Assembly: GCF_019947135.1 (NCBI RefSeq)
Contig: NZ_JAGSHT010000027.1
Coordinates: forward strand, 23,493 to 87,492
Reading direction: 5' to 3'
DNA from: Occultella gossypii
GTDB taxonomy: Bacteria; Actinomycetota; Actinomycetes; Actinomycetales; Beutenbergiaceae
DNA: 64,000 bases
Shown here: positions 17,795-27,415 of the stretch, piece by piece
How positions within the stretch are numbered: the first letter of the stretch is position 1
Layout of the letters: each line of letters begins with the position of its first letter
Notes under the pieces: model-generated
The model's database searches: none
Told to the model about the DNA's origin: nothing
What the model saw: only the letters and a program-made list of their open reading frames with translations
Program-made: the position numbers and the translations under genes

Positions 17795-18061
17795 GCTCCA
17801 CCGTCTCACCTCGCCGGGGTGTGGCGCACCCGCGGTGGTCCACCGGCGGGTTCGGGTCGATGTCCGAGAATTGCTTTCGGCCTCGGCGCGCCCCGGGCTA
17901 TCGTCGCCTCCCATGGCCTTCTAACGGGGGAGACCAGGGTCCGGCGGCACCGATGTCGGCGGATCCGTTCGGGACTGACGGCGGCCTGGGCCACGCCGGC
18001 AAGGAACCCCCGCGAACACCGGCCGGGTACGGACCCGGTTGCGCAGACACGGGGAGGAATC

Positions 18062-19237
18062 ATGCGCACACCAAGGATCATCGGGACAACCGCCGCGATC
18101 ACACTCACGCTCACCGTTGCCGCCTGCGGCTCGGGCGACGAGGACACCGGATCGGGTGACGGGGCCCTGGTCGGCGAGGGCAGCGGGGCGGACTGCCAGA
18201 TCGACGCGGCGGTGCCGGTAGGGGCTGCGCTGTCGCTGACCGGGGGAGCCGCCAGCTACGGCGAGTCGCAGCGCAACGGCCTGGAGCTGGCCGTGGCGCA
18301 CCTCAACGAGCAGGACGGCATCACCTACGAGCTGACCGTCGAGGACGATCAGACCGACCCGCGCCAGGGCATCACCGTCTTCGAGAACTTCGTCGGCGAC
18401 GACACCAGCATCATCATCGGACCCACGCTGTCCAACGGCGCCTTCCAGGCCCAGCCGATCGCGCAGGAGTCGGGGGTGCCGGTGCTGGCCATCTCCAACA
18501 CCGCCGCAGGGATCACCGAGCAGGGTGACTACATCTTCCGGGACTCCCTGACCGAGGCGCAGGTGATCCCACAGACCATCGCGCTGGCCGCCGAGACCTA
18601 CGACCTGGAGCAGGTGGTGGTCATGTACAGCAACGACGACGCGTTCACCGAGTCCGGGTACGAGGTGTTCGCCTCCTCCCTCGAGGAGGAAGGGGTCGAG
18701 GTCAGCGACACCCTGACCTTCTCGGTCTCGGACACGGACTTCCGGCCGCTGCTCACCGAGGCCCTCGCGGCCGAGCCCGACGCACTCGTGGTGTCCGGTC
18801 TCATCGAGGCGGCCATCCCGCTGGTCACCCAGGCCCGCGACCTCGGCATCGACGTGCCGATCATCGGCGGGAACGGCTTCAACAACCCCCAGCTGATGAC
18901 CGACGCCGGCGCGTCGGCCGAGGGCGTGGTGGTCGGCGCCGCCTGGAACTCCACCTCCGACATCCCCGAGAACGTCGAGTTCCTCGCGGCGTACGAAGAG
19001 GAGTTCGGCCGGGCACCGGACCAGTTCGCCGCCCAGGCGTACGCCGCGATGACGATCATCGACGTGGCCGTGCGGCACAACTGCTCGGGTGAGCGCGACG
19101 ACATCCAGGACGGGCTGAACAACATCGTCGACCTGCCCACGGTGCTCGGCACGCTGACCATCAACGACGACCGCGACGCCGAGCACGAGGCGGTCGTCCA
19201 GGTGGTCCAGGACGGCGCCTTCGCCGTCCTCGGCTGA
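18062..19237 (+). CDS. Branched-chain amino acid-type ABC substrate-binding lipoprotein
   Basis: 391-aa periplasmic-type binding protein of the LivJ/leucine-binding family, lipid-anchored. Signal peptide with lipobox VAAC (Cys22), then an Asp/Gly-rich linker. Family landmarks are PVGAALSLTGGAASYGESQ, VEDDQTDPRQGI, IIGPTLSNGAF and VPVLAISNTA. The start ATG at 18062 has GGGGAGG 5-6 nt upstream; the open frame continues far upstream antisense to other genes and was ignored. First gene of a four-gene importer operon (binding protein, LivH, LivM-LivG fusion, LivF). The ligand may be an amino acid, urea, amide or aromatic acid; the family is broad. Confidence 0.95.
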   Translation: MRTPRIIGTTAAITLTLTVAACGSGDEDTGSGDGALVGEGSGADCQIDAAVPVGAALSLTGGAASYGESQRNGLELAVAHLNEQDGITYELTVEDDQTDPRQGITVFENFVGDDTSIIIGPTLSNGAFQAQPIAQESGVPVLAISNTAAGITEQGDYIFRDSLTEAQVIPQTIALAAETYDLEQVVVMYSNDDAFTESGYEVFASSLEEEGVEVSDTLTFSVSDTDFRPLLTEALAAEPDALVVSGLIEAAIPLVTQARDLGIDVPIIGGNGFNNPQLMTDAGASAEGVVVGAAWNSTSDIPENVEFLAAYEEEFGRAPDQFAAQAYAAMTIIDVAVRHNCSGERDDIQDGLNNIVDLPTVLGTLTINDDRDAEHEAVVQVVQDGAFAVLG

Positions 19238-19251
19238 GGCACCCCGTTCCG

Positions 19252-20133
19252 ATGGACATCCAGCAGCTCCTCAACGGGCTGTTCATCGGCTCGATCTATG
19301 CCCTGTTCGCGATCGGCTTCACCCTGGTCTTCGGCGTCCTGGACCGCCTGAACCTGGCGCATCCGGCGGTCTTCACCGTGGCGGCCTTCGTGGGGATCGA
19401 ACTGGTGGAGGTCGGTGGGCTCTCGATCTGGGCCGCCCTGCCGGTCGTGTTCGTGGTGGGCGGCCTGCTCGGTCTGGTGATCGAGCGGGTCGCGTTCCGG
19501 CCGCTGAAGGGCCGGCCGGATGCCCACTTCGCGGGCCTGATCTCCTCGATCGCGCTCGCGGGCATGTTCATCGCGCTGCTGCAGTGGCGCTACGGACCGG
19601 ACACCAAGCGGTTCCCCGCGGAGTCCTTCCCGGAGACCACGTACAAGGTCCTCGGCGCCCAGGTCACCGGGGTGCAGGTCGCGATCCTGCTGATCACGGT
19701 CGTACTCGCCGTCGGGCTGCACCTGCTGGTCGGCCGGACCCGCCTCGGCCGCGGGATGCGGGCGACCGCGGAGAACCCGACGGCGGCACGGGTGGTGGGC
19801 ATCAACGTGGACCGGGTGAGCGCGACGACGCTGGCCATCTCCTCCGCGCTCGGGGCGGTCGCGGGCGCGCTGTTCGCCATGAACGTCAACAGCGCGCAGC
19901 TGGGCATGGGCAGCGCGATCGAGCTCAAGGGGCTTGCCGTGATCGTGGTGGGCGGGATGGCGTCACTGCCCGGCGCGCTGGTGGGAGGCCTGCTGCTCGG
20001 TCTCGCGGAGGTCTTCACCGTGCAGTACATCGGCTCGAGCTGGCGCGACCTGGTGGCCTTCGGGCTGCTGTTCCTGATCCTCGTGGCGCGGCCCCAGGGC
20101 CTGTTCGGGACCCGGAAGGTCCGGGAGGTCTGA
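19252..20133 (+). CDS. livH: Branched-chain amino acid-type ABC permease LivH
   Basis: 293-aa inner-membrane permease of the HAAT importer family. Opens with the typical IQQLLNGLFIGSIYALFAIG helix, and the cytoplasmic RLGRGMRATAENPTAARVVGI loop is the LivH coupling signature. The C-terminal GMASLPGALVGGLLLGLAE is also typical. Starts 14 bp after the binding-protein stop, and its TGA overlaps the ATG of the next gene by one base (TGATG). Confidence 0.95.
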   Translation: MDIQQLLNGLFIGSIYALFAIGFTLVFGVLDRLNLAHPAVFTVAAFVGIELVEVGGLSIWAALPVVFVVGGLLGLVIERVAFRPLKGRPDAHFAGLISSIALAGMFIALLQWRYGPDTKRFPAESFPETTYKVLGAQVTGVQVAILLITVVLAVGLHLLVGRTRLGRGMRATAENPTAARVVGINVDRVSATTLAISSALGAVAGALFAMNVNSAQLGMGSAIELKGLAVIVVGGMASLPGALVGGLLLGLAEVFTVQYIGSSWRDLVAFGLLFLILVARPQGLFGTRKVREV

Positions 20134-21821
20134 TGCCCGGCGACGCCACCCTCGTGTTCATCGCCATCGGCGGGATCTTCGCGTTCTCCTTCTACGCCGT
20201 GCTGGTCGCCGGGCAGCTCAGCCTCGGCCAGGCCGGCTTCGCCGCCATCGCCGCGTTCGGCTCGGCCAGCCTCGCGCCGGCGCCGTCGGAGGTCGGGGAG
20301 ATCCCGGCACTGCTGATCGCCGTTGCCATCGGGATGTCCGTGGGGGCGCTCGCGTCGATCGTGCTCGGCCTTCCCACCATGCATCTGCGCGGGGTGTTCC
20401 TGGCCATCGCCACGCTCGGCTTCGCGGAGGCGGTGCGCATCCTCATCATCAACACGGAGTCGCTCGGCGGCGCTCAGGGGATGTCGGTGCCGAAGGTGGT
20501 CACCCCGGCGATCGCCTGGGTGTTCCTGGTGCTGGTGGCCTACTGGTTCTGGCGGCAGGGTCCGTCCCGGTACGGCCGGGCGCTCGCCGCGATCCGTGAG
20601 GACGAGCTGGCCGCCCGGGCGATGGGCATCGACGTCGGGCGGCACCGCCTGCAGGCGTTCGTCACCTCCGGTGCCGTGGCCGGGCTCTACGGCGTGCTCT
20701 GGGCGTACTTCGTGCGGCTGATCGCGCCGGAGGACTTCTCCTTCACGACGGCGATCGACGGCCTGGTCACGGCCGTGGTCGGGGGGTCGACGCTCTTCGT
20801 CGGCCCGATCCTCGGCAGCGTCTTCCTCACCCTGGTGCCGGACCTGCAACGAGCGATCGGGATCGACGCCGGCTGGATCCGCCCGTTCCTGGCCAGCCTG
20901 CTGCTGCTCCTGGTGATCCTGTTCCTACCGGGCGGTCTCGCCGGCCTGATCCCGCGGCGGGTGCGGATGCCGGCCATCACGGGCACCGACCTCGGCAGTG
21001 CGGTGGCCGGGTTGGACCCCCGGCGGCACCCCGCCGCCGGCGAACAGGTGGTCCGGTTGCGCGGGCTGAGCAAGGACTACGGTGGCGTGCACGCCGTGCG
21101 CGACGTGGACCTCGAGGTCACCGGTGGTGAGATCGTCGGACTCATCGGCCCCAACGGGGCGGGCAAGACCACCCTGGTCAACATGATCAGCGGCCTGGTC
21201 CGCGGCACCTCGGGAACGGTCGAGGTCCTGGGGGTGCGGCCGGGGCGCACCGCCGTGCACCGGATCGCGGCCGCCGGGGTGAGCCGCACCTTCCAGCACT
21301 CCCGGCTGTTCCCGCGGCTCACGGCGTTGGAGAACACCCTGGTGGGCAGCCATGTGGTGGCCCGGCCCACCTTCCTGCGCCGGCTGCTCTGGCTGCCGTC
21401 CGCCCGGCACGACGAGCGGCAGGCGCTCCAGCACGCGGCCCGGTGCCTGGAGCGGGTGGGGTTGGCGGACAAGGGCGCGGTGGTGGCCTCGGCGCTGTCC
21501 TACGGCGACCAGCGACGGCTGGAGATCGCCCGGGCGCTCGCCGCGGACCCGTCCCTGCTGATCCTGGACGAGCCCGCCGCCGGCATGAACCGGGTCGAGG
21601 CCGAGCAGCTCTCCGACCTGATCGGCGCACTGGGGCGGGACGGGCTGACGATCCTGCTGATCGAGCACAACGTCGGGATGGTGATGCGCACCTGCACCCG
21701 GATCGTGGTGCTGAACTTCGGGGAGGTCCTCGCGACCGGCACACCGGAGGAGATCGCGGGCAACCCCGAGGTGGTCGAGGCCTATCTGGGCAGCGCCGAG
21801 ACCGAGGAGGAGCCACGGTGA
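20133..21821 (+). CDS. Fused LivM permease - LivG ATPase
   Basis: 562-aa single polypeptide joining a LivM-like permease (about residues 1-280; GQLSLGQAGFAAIAAFG opening, RYGRALAAIREDELAARAMGI coupling loop) to a LivG-like ATPase (about 300-562). ATPase motifs are intact: Walker A GPNGAGKTT 339-347, signature LSYGDQ 455-460, Walker B LLILDE 475-480 and switch His512. A short linker near 280-300 joins the two. In most genomes these are separate genes; the fusion fixes permease:ATPase stoichiometry. Start ATG overlaps the LivH stop by one base; its own TGA overlaps the LivF GTG by four bases (GTGA). Confidence 0.93.
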   Translation: MPGDATLVFIAIGGIFAFSFYAVLVAGQLSLGQAGFAAIAAFGSASLAPAPSEVGEIPALLIAVAIGMSVGALASIVLGLPTMHLRGVFLAIATLGFAEAVRILIINTESLGGAQGMSVPKVVTPAIAWVFLVLVAYWFWRQGPSRYGRALAAIREDELAARAMGIDVGRHRLQAFVTSGAVAGLYGVLWAYFVRLIAPEDFSFTTAIDGLVTAVVGGSTLFVGPILGSVFLTLVPDLQRAIGIDAGWIRPFLASLLLLLVILFLPGGLAGLIPRRVRMPAITGTDLGSAVAGLDPRRHPAAGEQVVRLRGLSKDYGGVHAVRDVDLEVTGGEIVGLIGPNGAGKTTLVNMISGLVRGTSGTVEVLGVRPGRTAVHRIAAAGVSRTFQHSRLFPRLTALENTLVGSHVVARPTFLRRLLWLPSARHDERQALQHAARCLERVGLADKGAVVASALSYGDQRRLEIARALAADPSLLILDEPAAGMNRVEAEQLSDLIGALGRDGLTILLIEHNVGMVMRTCTRIVVLNFGEVLATGTPEEIAGNPEVVEAYLGSAETEEEPR

Positions 21822-22519
21822 CCGAACTGATCCTGACGGTCGACGACCTGCGCGTCCGGTACGGCCGGGTGGAGGCGGTGCGCGGGGTGACCTTCGAGGC
21901 GGCCCCAGGATCGCTGGTGACGCTGGTGGGCGCCAACGGAGCCGGCAAGAGCTCGATCATCAACGCCGTCTCCGGCATGGTGCGCCCGCGCGGCGGCCGG
22001 ATCACGTTCGAGGGCCGGGACATCACCCGGACCCCCGCGCACCGGCTGGTCGCCTCCGGGCTCGTCCAGGTCCCCGAGGGCCGGCAGATCCTGGGGACGC
22101 TCACCGTGGAGGAGAACCTCCAGCTCGGCTCGCCCGGCCGACGCGGCATCGCCGAGGTCTACCAGCGGTTCCCGGTCCTGGCCGAGCGGAGGCGACTGCA
22201 GGCCGGGTCGCTCTCCGGCGGCGAGCAGCAGATGCTCGCAATCGGGCGCGCCCTGGTGACCCGGCCCCGGTTGATCCTGCTCGACGAACCGTCGATGGGG
22301 CTGGCGCCCCGGGTCGTGGACGAGGTGTTCGGAGTGATCGGCGAGATTCGCGCCTCCGGCACCACCGTGGTCCTGGTGGAGCAGAACGCCCGCCGGGCGC
22401 TGCGGGCCGCCGATCACGGGTACGTCCTGGCCGGTGGGGAGATCGTGCACAGCGGGCCGGCCGCCGAGCTCCTGGACGACGACCGGGTGGTGCAGGCCTA
22501 CCTCGGGGTGGAGACCTGA
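21818..22519 (+). CDS. livF: Branched-chain amino acid-type ABC ATPase LivF
   Basis: 233-aa ATPase, second nucleotide-binding subunit of the importer. Walker A GANGAGKSS at 38-46, signature LSGGEQQML, Walker B RLILLDEPSMGLAP, and the LVEQNARRAL switch region, all typical of LivF. The GTG at 21818 with GAGGAGG about 7 nt upstream is chosen over long upstream frames because homology begins at LILTVDDL. Last gene of the operon; a large imperfect hairpin follows at 22548. Confidence 0.95.
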   Translation: MTELILTVDDLRVRYGRVEAVRGVTFEAAPGSLVTLVGANGAGKSSIINAVSGMVRPRGGRITFEGRDITRTPAHRLVASGLVQVPEGRQILGTLTVEENLQLGSPGRRGIAEVYQRFPVLAERRRLQAGSLSGGEQQMLAIGRALVTRPRLILLDEPSMGLAPRVVDEVFGVIGEIRASGTTVVLVEQNARRALRAADHGYVLAGGEIVHSGPAAELLDDDRVVQAYLGVET

Positions 22520-22547
22520 GCCTCTGCGCGGACTCCGCTCAGCGCTA

Positions 22548-22590
22548 GTGGTGCGGCTCCGACGTACCGGGTACGTCGCAACCACACCGC
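22548..22590. terminator. Imperfect 20-bp hairpin between convergent genes
   Basis: Arms 22548-22567 and 22571-22590 pair at 16 of 20 positions, with most mismatches able to form G-U pairs, and a 3-nt loop. It is followed by the palindrome AAGGGCCCTT. Lies between livF and the convergent MFS gene, so it probably ends transcription from both sides. No T-run. Confidence 0.6.
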
Positions 22591-22604
22591 AAGGGCCCTT
22601 GCGT

Positions 22605-23846
22605 TCAGAGCCGGTCGTCCTCCGGGGCCGGCAGCGGCCGGGACTGCTCCGCCGCCCGCATCGTCGCGCTGGCGGCGAGGGCGACCACGGCTGCCGTGAT
22701 GCCCGCCCCCATCACCACGAAGTACCCGCCGCGGGGGCCGAAGGAGTCGATGGCCTGCCCGGACAGCGACGTCCCGAAGGCGAAGCCGAGCCCGATCGCG
22801 GTGCCCACCCAGGTCAGGCCCTCGGTCAGGCGGGACCGTGGCACCAGGGCCTGCACGAGCGCGTTCCCGGTGATGATCGTCGGCGCAATCGCGAACCCGG
22901 TCACGAACATCACCGGTGCCAGCACGAACAGGGAGTCCACCCACACGAACAGCGAGACCCCGAACGCGAGCAGGATCACGCCGCCGACGAACCGCTTCCA
23001 CAATGGCGAGACCCACTCCCGGGCGCCGTAGAGCAGGCCGGACAGCAGCGACCCGGCCGCCATCACGGCCAGCATCACGCCGGCCCATGCCTTCGCGCCG
23101 TGGGCCTCCGAGAACGCCACCGTGGCCACGTCCGAGGCGCCGAAGATGATCCCCATCGCCACGAACACGAGCGCGATCACGACCATCGGCCACGAGCGCA
23201 TCACCGAGCGGTGCTCGCCGTGCGGCGGGCGGCCGGACGGCGGCGGTTCGGTGGCCCGCTGGGACAGGAACCAGAACCCGCCGGCGCCGGCGGCGACGAT
23301 CGCGGTGACCAGTCCCGCCGTCGGGCTGATCGAGGTGGCCAGGAACGTGGCGAGCACCGGCCCGACCACGAACACCAGCTCGTCCAGCGCCGACTCCAGC
23401 GAGTACGCGGTGTGCAACTCACGCGGACTCGTCACCACGCGGTTCCATCGGGCCCGCACCATCGCGCCCATCGAACCCACGGTGGCGCCGCTGAGCACGG
23501 CCGCCAGGTACAGCCAGACCTCGTCCGCGCGGATGCTGCCGACGACCGTGATCGTGATCAGGCCGACCATCGCGACCGCCAGCGACCTGCGCATCACCTT
23601 CGCCTGCCCGAACCGGTCCACGAGCTTGGCGATCTGCGGCGCACACACCGCCTGGGCCAGCGCGTATGCGGCGGCCACCCGCCCGGCCAGCCCATAGGTG
23701 TCGTAGACGGTGGAGATCATCAGCACGATCGAGATTGTCACCATCGACATGGGGAGCCGGGCGAGGACACCGGCGGTGGAGAAGGCGAGGGCGCCGGGCC
23801 TGCTCAGCACGCGGCGGTAGGGGGCGAGCACGCCTGATTCTTGCAC
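22605..23846 (-). CDS. MFS transporter
   Basis: 413-aa major facilitator superfamily protein with about 12 hydrophobic segments, starting VLAPYRRVLSRPGALAFSTAG. This group in actinobacteria often begins with a similar PYRRVL..PG opening and is otherwise uncharacterised. DRFGQAKVMRRS is the cytoplasmic loop 2-3 signature. GTG at 23846 is chosen because the protein then starts just before the first helix; an ATG-type start at 24020 would overlap the divergent MBL gene. Substrate unknown; drug or metabolite efflux is possible. Confidence 0.88.
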   Translation of the reverse strand: MQESGVLAPYRRVLSRPGALAFSTAGVLARLPMSMVTISIVLMISTVYDTYGLAGRVAAAYALAQAVCAPQIAKLVDRFGQAKVMRRSLAVAMVGLITITVVGSIRADEVWLYLAAVLSGATVGSMGAMVRARWNRVVTSPRELHTAYSLESALDELVFVVGPVLATFLATSISPTAGLVTAIVAAGAGGFWFLSQRATEPPPSGRPPHGEHRSVMRSWPMVVIALVFVAMGIIFGASDVATVAFSEAHGAKAWAGVMLAVMAAGSLLSGLLYGAREWVSPLWKRFVGGVILLAFGVSLFVWVDSLFVLAPVMFVTGFAIAPTIITGNALVQALVPRSRLTEGLTWVGTAIGLGFAFGTSLSGQAIDSFGPRGGYFVVMGAGITAAVVALAASATMRAAEQSRPLPAPEDDRL

Positions 23847-23874
23847 CGACGCCCAACCGGATTTGACGCCGGGG

Positions 23875-23880
23875 TACGGT
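23875..23880 (+). promoter_or_regulatory. -10 box for leaderless MBL-fold mRNA
   Basis: TACGGT ends 6 nt before the ATG at 23887, with no ribosome site between. Placement fits transcription starting at the start codon. Confidence 0.6.
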
Positions 23881-23886
23881 GCGGTG

Positions 23887-24528
23887 ATGAGGATCACGAA
23901 GCGTGAACATTCCTGCCTGATCGTGCAGTCCGACGGCGCCGCGCTGGTCATCGATCCCGGCTCGTTCTCGACCCTGCCGGACCTGGCTGGGATCGGCCCC
24001 GTCGTGGCCGTGGTGCTCACCCACGCGCACGCCGATCACGCGCACCCCGAACACATGACCGCGCTCCACGAGGCCTACCCCGACGCCGTGTTCCTCGGCC
24101 CGCCGGCGGTCGCGGCCGCCATCGCGGGCACCCCCGTCCAGGTGGTGCAGGCCGGGCAGTCGCTGCGCGTCGGCCCCTTCGACCTGACCTTCCACGGCGG
24201 CGTGCACGCCCGGATCCACTCCTCCATCCCGGCCGCGGACAACGTCGGCGTGAGCGTGAACGACGTCCTCTACCACCCGGGCGACTCGGTGGAGCCAGCC
24301 GTCACCGGGGTGCCGGTGCTCGCCGCCCCGATCAGCGGGCCGTGGCTGAAGACCGGTGAGGTGATGGACCTCGTCGCCGCGGTCGCAGCCGCGCACGTGG
24401 TGCCGATCCACGAGTCCCACGCCTCCGCCGTCGGGCAGCAACTGGCCGGCCGGCTGGTCGGCGGAGCCGCCGAGGCGGCCGGCGGTCGGTACGACGCGCT
24501 CGCGGTCGGGGAGTTCCTCGAGGTCTAG
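23887..24528 (+). CDS. Metallo-beta-lactamase-fold hydrolase (UlaG-like)
   Basis: 213-aa cytoplasmic MBL-fold protein. Opens MRITKREHSCLIVQSDG and carries the metal-binding motif THAHADHAHPEH (HxHxDH) at about residues 46-57. Later ligands lie near FHGGVHARIH, YHPGDS and VVPIHESH. Family members hydrolyse lactones, phosphodiesters or similar; the specific substrate is unknown. A GTG three bases before the ATG is an alternative start. Divergent from the MFS gene with 40 bp between starts. Confidence 0.9.
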   Translation: MRITKREHSCLIVQSDGAALVIDPGSFSTLPDLAGIGPVVAVVLTHAHADHAHPEHMTALHEAYPDAVFLGPPAVAAAIAGTPVQVVQAGQSLRVGPFDLTFHGGVHARIHSSIPAADNVGVSVNDVLYHPGDSVEPAVTGVPVLAAPISGPWLKTGEVMDLVAAVAAAHVVPIHESHASAVGQQLAGRLVGGAAEAAGGRYDALAVGEFLEV

Positions 24529-24588
24529 CAGAATGCCCGACGGCGGTGGCCGGGTCCGCTCGAACGCTCACCGTCGCCGAACGCGAGG

Positions 24589-24622
24589 TTGTTGGCCCGC
24601 TCGCGTGTGTAGGAGCCAACAA
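24589..24622. terminator. Possible hairpin between convergent MBL and pgm genes
   Basis: TTGTTGGC (24589-24596) and GCCAACAA (24615-24622) are perfect 8-bp inverted arms with an 18-nt loop, between two convergent genes. No T-run, so weak. Confidence 0.4.
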
Positions 24623-24649
24623 GTCCACGGTCGGCCGGGCTCAGTACGG

Positions 24650-26329
24650 TCAGTCGGCGAGCGCCTGGCCCACCACGTCCTTGGCCGCCTGCTGCACCTG
24701 GGTGAGGTGCTCGGCGGAGACGAACGATTCCGCGTAGATCTTGTAGACGTCCTCGGTACCGGACGGCCGGGCCGCGAACCACGCGTCCGCCGTCGTCACC
24801 TTCAGCCCTCCGATCGCGGCGCCGTTGCCGGGCGCGGCCACGAGCCGGTCGGTGATCGGCTGCCCGGCGAGCTCGGTCGCGGACACCGCCTCGGGGGAGA
24901 GCGCGCCGAGCTTGGCCTTCTCCTCCCGGGTGGCCGCCGCGTCGACCCGGGCGTACCAGCTCTCCCCGAACTCGGCGACCTGCTCGTCGTGCAGCTGGCT
25001 GGGGGAGCGGCCGGTCACGGCCTGGATCTCGGAGGCGAGCAGCGCGAGCAGGATGCCGTCCTTGTCCGTGGTCCACACGGAGCCGTCCCGGCGCAGGAAC
25101 GAGGCCCCCGCGGACTCCTCGCCGCCGAACCCGACGGAGCCGTCCAGCAGGCCCGGCACGAACCACTTGAACCCGACCGGGACCTCCATGAGCGTGCGGC
25201 GCAGGCCCCCGACGACCCGGTCGATCAGCGCGGACGAGACCAGCGTCTTCCCGACCCCGGTGTTCGGACCCCAACCCTCGCGGTGGGCGTACAGGTACGC
25301 GATCGCCACCGCCAGGTAGTGGTTCGGGTTCATCAGGCCGGCGTCCGGGGTGACGATGCCGTGCCGGTCGGCGTCCGCGTCGTTGCCGGTCGCGATGTCA
25401 TACGGCGCGGCCGCACCGTCGGCGCGCATCATGTGCACGAGGGACGCCATCGCAGACGGCGAGGAGCAGTCCATCCGGATCTTGCCGTCCCAGTCGAGCG
25501 TCATGAACGCCCAGCGCGGGTCCACCACCGGGTTCACGACGGTCAGGTCCAGGCTGTGCCGGTCCGCGATCGCGGCCCAGTAGTCCACGGCGGCGCCGCC
25601 GAGCGGGTCCGCGCCGATCCGGATGCCGGCCGAGCGGATCGCGTCGAGGTCCAGGACCGAGTCGAGGTCGTCGACGTAGGTGAGCAGGAAGTCGTGCTTG
25701 TGCACGGTCTCGGAGGAGACGGCGCGCTCGTAGGGCACCCGGGCGACCGCACCGACCCCGGAGCGCAGCAGCTCGTTCGCGCGGCGGGCGATCGCCCCGG
25801 TCGCGTCGGAGTCGGCGGGGCCGCCGTGCGGCGGGTTGTACTTGAAGCCGCCGTCGCGCGGGGGGTTGTGCGACGGCGTCACCACGATGCCGTCCGCGAG
25901 GCCCGGCCCGTGGGTGCGGACCCCCTCGGCGGAGCCGGCGCCGTTGTGCCGCAGGATCGAGTGGGACACGGCGGGGGTCGGGGTGTAGGAGTCGCGCGCG
26001 TCGATGCGCACATCCACGCCGGCGGCGGCGAGGACCTCGAGCGCGGTCCGGGTGGCCGGCTCGGAGAGGGCGTGGGTGTCCCGGCCGAGGTAGAGCGGGC
26101 CGTCGGTGCCCTGCGCGGTGCGGTACTCGAGGATCGCCTGCGTGATCGCGACGATGTGCGCCTCGTTGAACGCGGTGTCCAGGCTCGACCCCCGGTGACC
26201 GGAGGTGCCGAAGACCACCTGCTGGCTCACCTCGTCCGGGTCCGGGGTCCGGTCGTAGTAGGCGGAGACGACGGCGTCGACGTCGATGAGGTCCTCGGGT
26301 AGGGCGACCTGCCCAGCGCGCTCATGCAT
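24650..26329 (-). CDS. pgm: Phosphoglucomutase, alpha-D-glucose specific
   Basis: 559-aa cytoplasmic enzyme that interconverts glucose-1-phosphate and glucose-6-phosphate. Full length for the bacterial Pgm family. [18 protein letters not shown] opens domain 1. The catalytic phosphoserine loop is [16 protein letters not shown], the Mg site is [10 protein letters not shown], and the sugar-binding loop is [15 protein letters not shown]. The C-terminal phosphate-binding [17 protein letters not shown] completes the active site. The ATG at 26329 gives MHERAGQ. Links stored or imported sugar to glycolysis and to nucleotide sugar synthesis. Divergent from the DUF5926 gene. Confidence 0.97.
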   Translation of the reverse strand: MHERAGQVALPEDLIDVDAVVSAYYDRTPDPDEVSQQVVFGTSGHRGSSLDTAFNEAHIVAITQAILEYRTAQGTDGPLYLGRDTHALSEPATRTALEVLAAAGVDVRIDARDSYTPTPAVSHSILRHNGAGSAEGVRTHGPGLADGIVVTPSHNPPRDGGFKYNPPHGGPADSDATGAIARRANELLRSGVGAVARVPYERAVSSETVHKHDFLLTYVDDLDSVLDLDAIRSAGIRIGADPLGGAAVDYWAAIADRHSLDLTVVNPVVDPRWAFMTLDWDGKIRMDCSSPSAMASLVHMMRADGAAAPYDIATGNDADADRHGIVTPDAGLMNPNHYLAVAIAYLYAHREGWGPNTGVGKTLVSSALIDRVVGGLRRTLMEVPVGFKWFVPGLLDGSVGFGGEESAGASFLRRDGSVWTTDKDGILLALLASEIQAVTGRSPSQLHDEQVAEFGESWYARVDAAATREEKAKLGALSPEAVSATELAGQPITDRLVAAPGNGAAIGGLKVTTADAWFAARPSGTEDVYKIYAESFVSAEHLTQVQQAAKDVVGQALAD

Positions 26330-26433
26330 GCCCTTGATCCTGCCACCGCCAGGGCGGGCTGGCGAGCGACCGGGTGCGCTGCCGGGTCGGGTCCCGGCTC
26401 GGCGCCGGGTCGATCGCCTGCCCCGTCGCTCGG

Positions 26434-26439
26434 TAGGGT
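26434..26439 (+). promoter_or_regulatory. -10 box for leaderless DUF5926 mRNA
   Basis: TAGGGT ends 7 nt before the ATG at 26447; no ribosome site is present. Confidence 0.6.
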
Positions 26440-26446
26440 GGCCGCC

Positions 26447-27367
26447 ATGGCCAAACGCAAGAAGTCCGACGGCGTCAATGAGAAGGTCGCGGCCCGTCGC
26501 GCCGCGCGCAAGGCGGCTCAGGCGGCTAACGCCGCGGGCGGCCCGACTGCTGCCGACGACGGTGTCCGGCGCGCGTTCGCCGCTCTGCCGGGCGAGGCCG
26601 ACTGGGTCGCGATGCGCGAGGTGGTGCCGGCCGCCACGGCGACCGCGCGCACGAACGCCGAGTACGGCTCGAAGGACATCGTGGTCGCCTCGCTGATACC
26701 GGGCATGCTCCCGGCGCTGCACCGCACCGACGGCGTGATCATGGTGGCGCTGCAGACCCCGTCCACCAGCGGCGACCCGAGCCGGGACGTCGCCGCCGCG
26801 CTCATCGAGATCCTCGAGACCGAGCCCGGCACCAGCCTCGACCACTTCGAACTGCCCGGCCCGGGCCCGCGCCTGCAGGACGTCCTGGACACCGACCACC
26901 CGTTCGAGGTCACCGTGCACGAGGGCTTCGACTTCGTGGTGCCGGAGGGCGTCGAACCGGAGCCGGAGCTGAAGGCCGCGCTGGAGGAGTTCGCCCAGCT
27001 GACCATCCCCACGGTGAAGGTGCCCGGCGTGGAGGCCGCATACTGGTGCCGGATGGGCGCCCGGGAGTTCCTGCGCTGGTCGCGGACCGAGGACGAGGAG
27101 CAGCTGCTCGACGCGCTCGCCCGGCTGCACGCGAAGCGGGAGTCCGGCCTGGACTCCGACGCCCGGTTCATCGGGGCGTTCCGCTCCAGTGGGCTCGTGG
27201 TGCCGGTGTGGGAGCTTGCCCGGGGCACCGAGGCGGAGGAGATCGAGGGCCTGCTCGGGCCCTACCAGGAACGACTCGTCGCGGCGCTCGCGGTCGGCGA
27301 GCCGCTGAACGCGGACGAGCGTCGGGCTCGGGCCGGGATCGTGTCTCGGCAGGTGACGCTCCGGTAG
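26447..27367 (+). CDS. DUF5926 family protein
   Basis: 306-aa protein of the actinobacterial DUF5926 family, function unknown. A basic, Ala/Lys/Arg-rich N-terminal tail (AKRKKSDG and [11 protein letters not shown]) may bind nucleic acid. The core includes [25 protein letters not shown] and an acidic middle section. No signal peptide or membrane span. ATG at 26447 is predicted leaderless. Conserved chromosomal type of gene; the GT2 gene follows 48 bp later with its own -10 box. Confidence 0.88.
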   Translation: MAKRKKSDGVNEKVAARRAARKAAQAANAAGGPTAADDGVRRAFAALPGEADWVAMREVVPAATATARTNAEYGSKDIVVASLIPGMLPALHRTDGVIMVALQTPSTSGDPSRDVAAALIEILETEPGTSLDHFELPGPGPRLQDVLDTDHPFEVTVHEGFDFVVPEGVEPEPELKAALEEFAQLTIPTVKVPGVEAAYWCRMGAREFLRWSRTEDEEQLLDALARLHAKRESGLDSDARFIGAFRSSGLVVPVWELARGTEAEEIEGLLGPYQERLVAALAVGEPLNADERRARAGIVSRQVTLR

Positions 27368-27403
27368 TGGGAGGGTCAATGGGTCTGAACGCTCCAATCG
27401 CGT

Positions 27404-27409
27404 TAGGGT
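27404..27409 (+). promoter_or_regulatory. -10 box for leaderless GT2 mRNA
   Basis: TAGGGT ends 6 nt before the GTG at 27416. AGGG inside the box could double as a weak ribosome site, but the spacing fits a leaderless start. Confidence 0.55.
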
Positions 27410-27415
27410 AAAGAA

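Noticed and set aside
15242..18061. Very long open frame leading into the LivJ-like gene (up to 1331 codons)
   Set aside because: The part before 18062 is Arg/Gly-rich, unlike any family, and antisense to the FGE and DUF255 genes; the real gene starts at a good ribosome site and signal peptide.
24537..24590. Third copy of the CCGACGGCGG stem-loop
   Set aside because: Only one arm is clear; the opposite side (CTCACCGTCG) pairs poorly.
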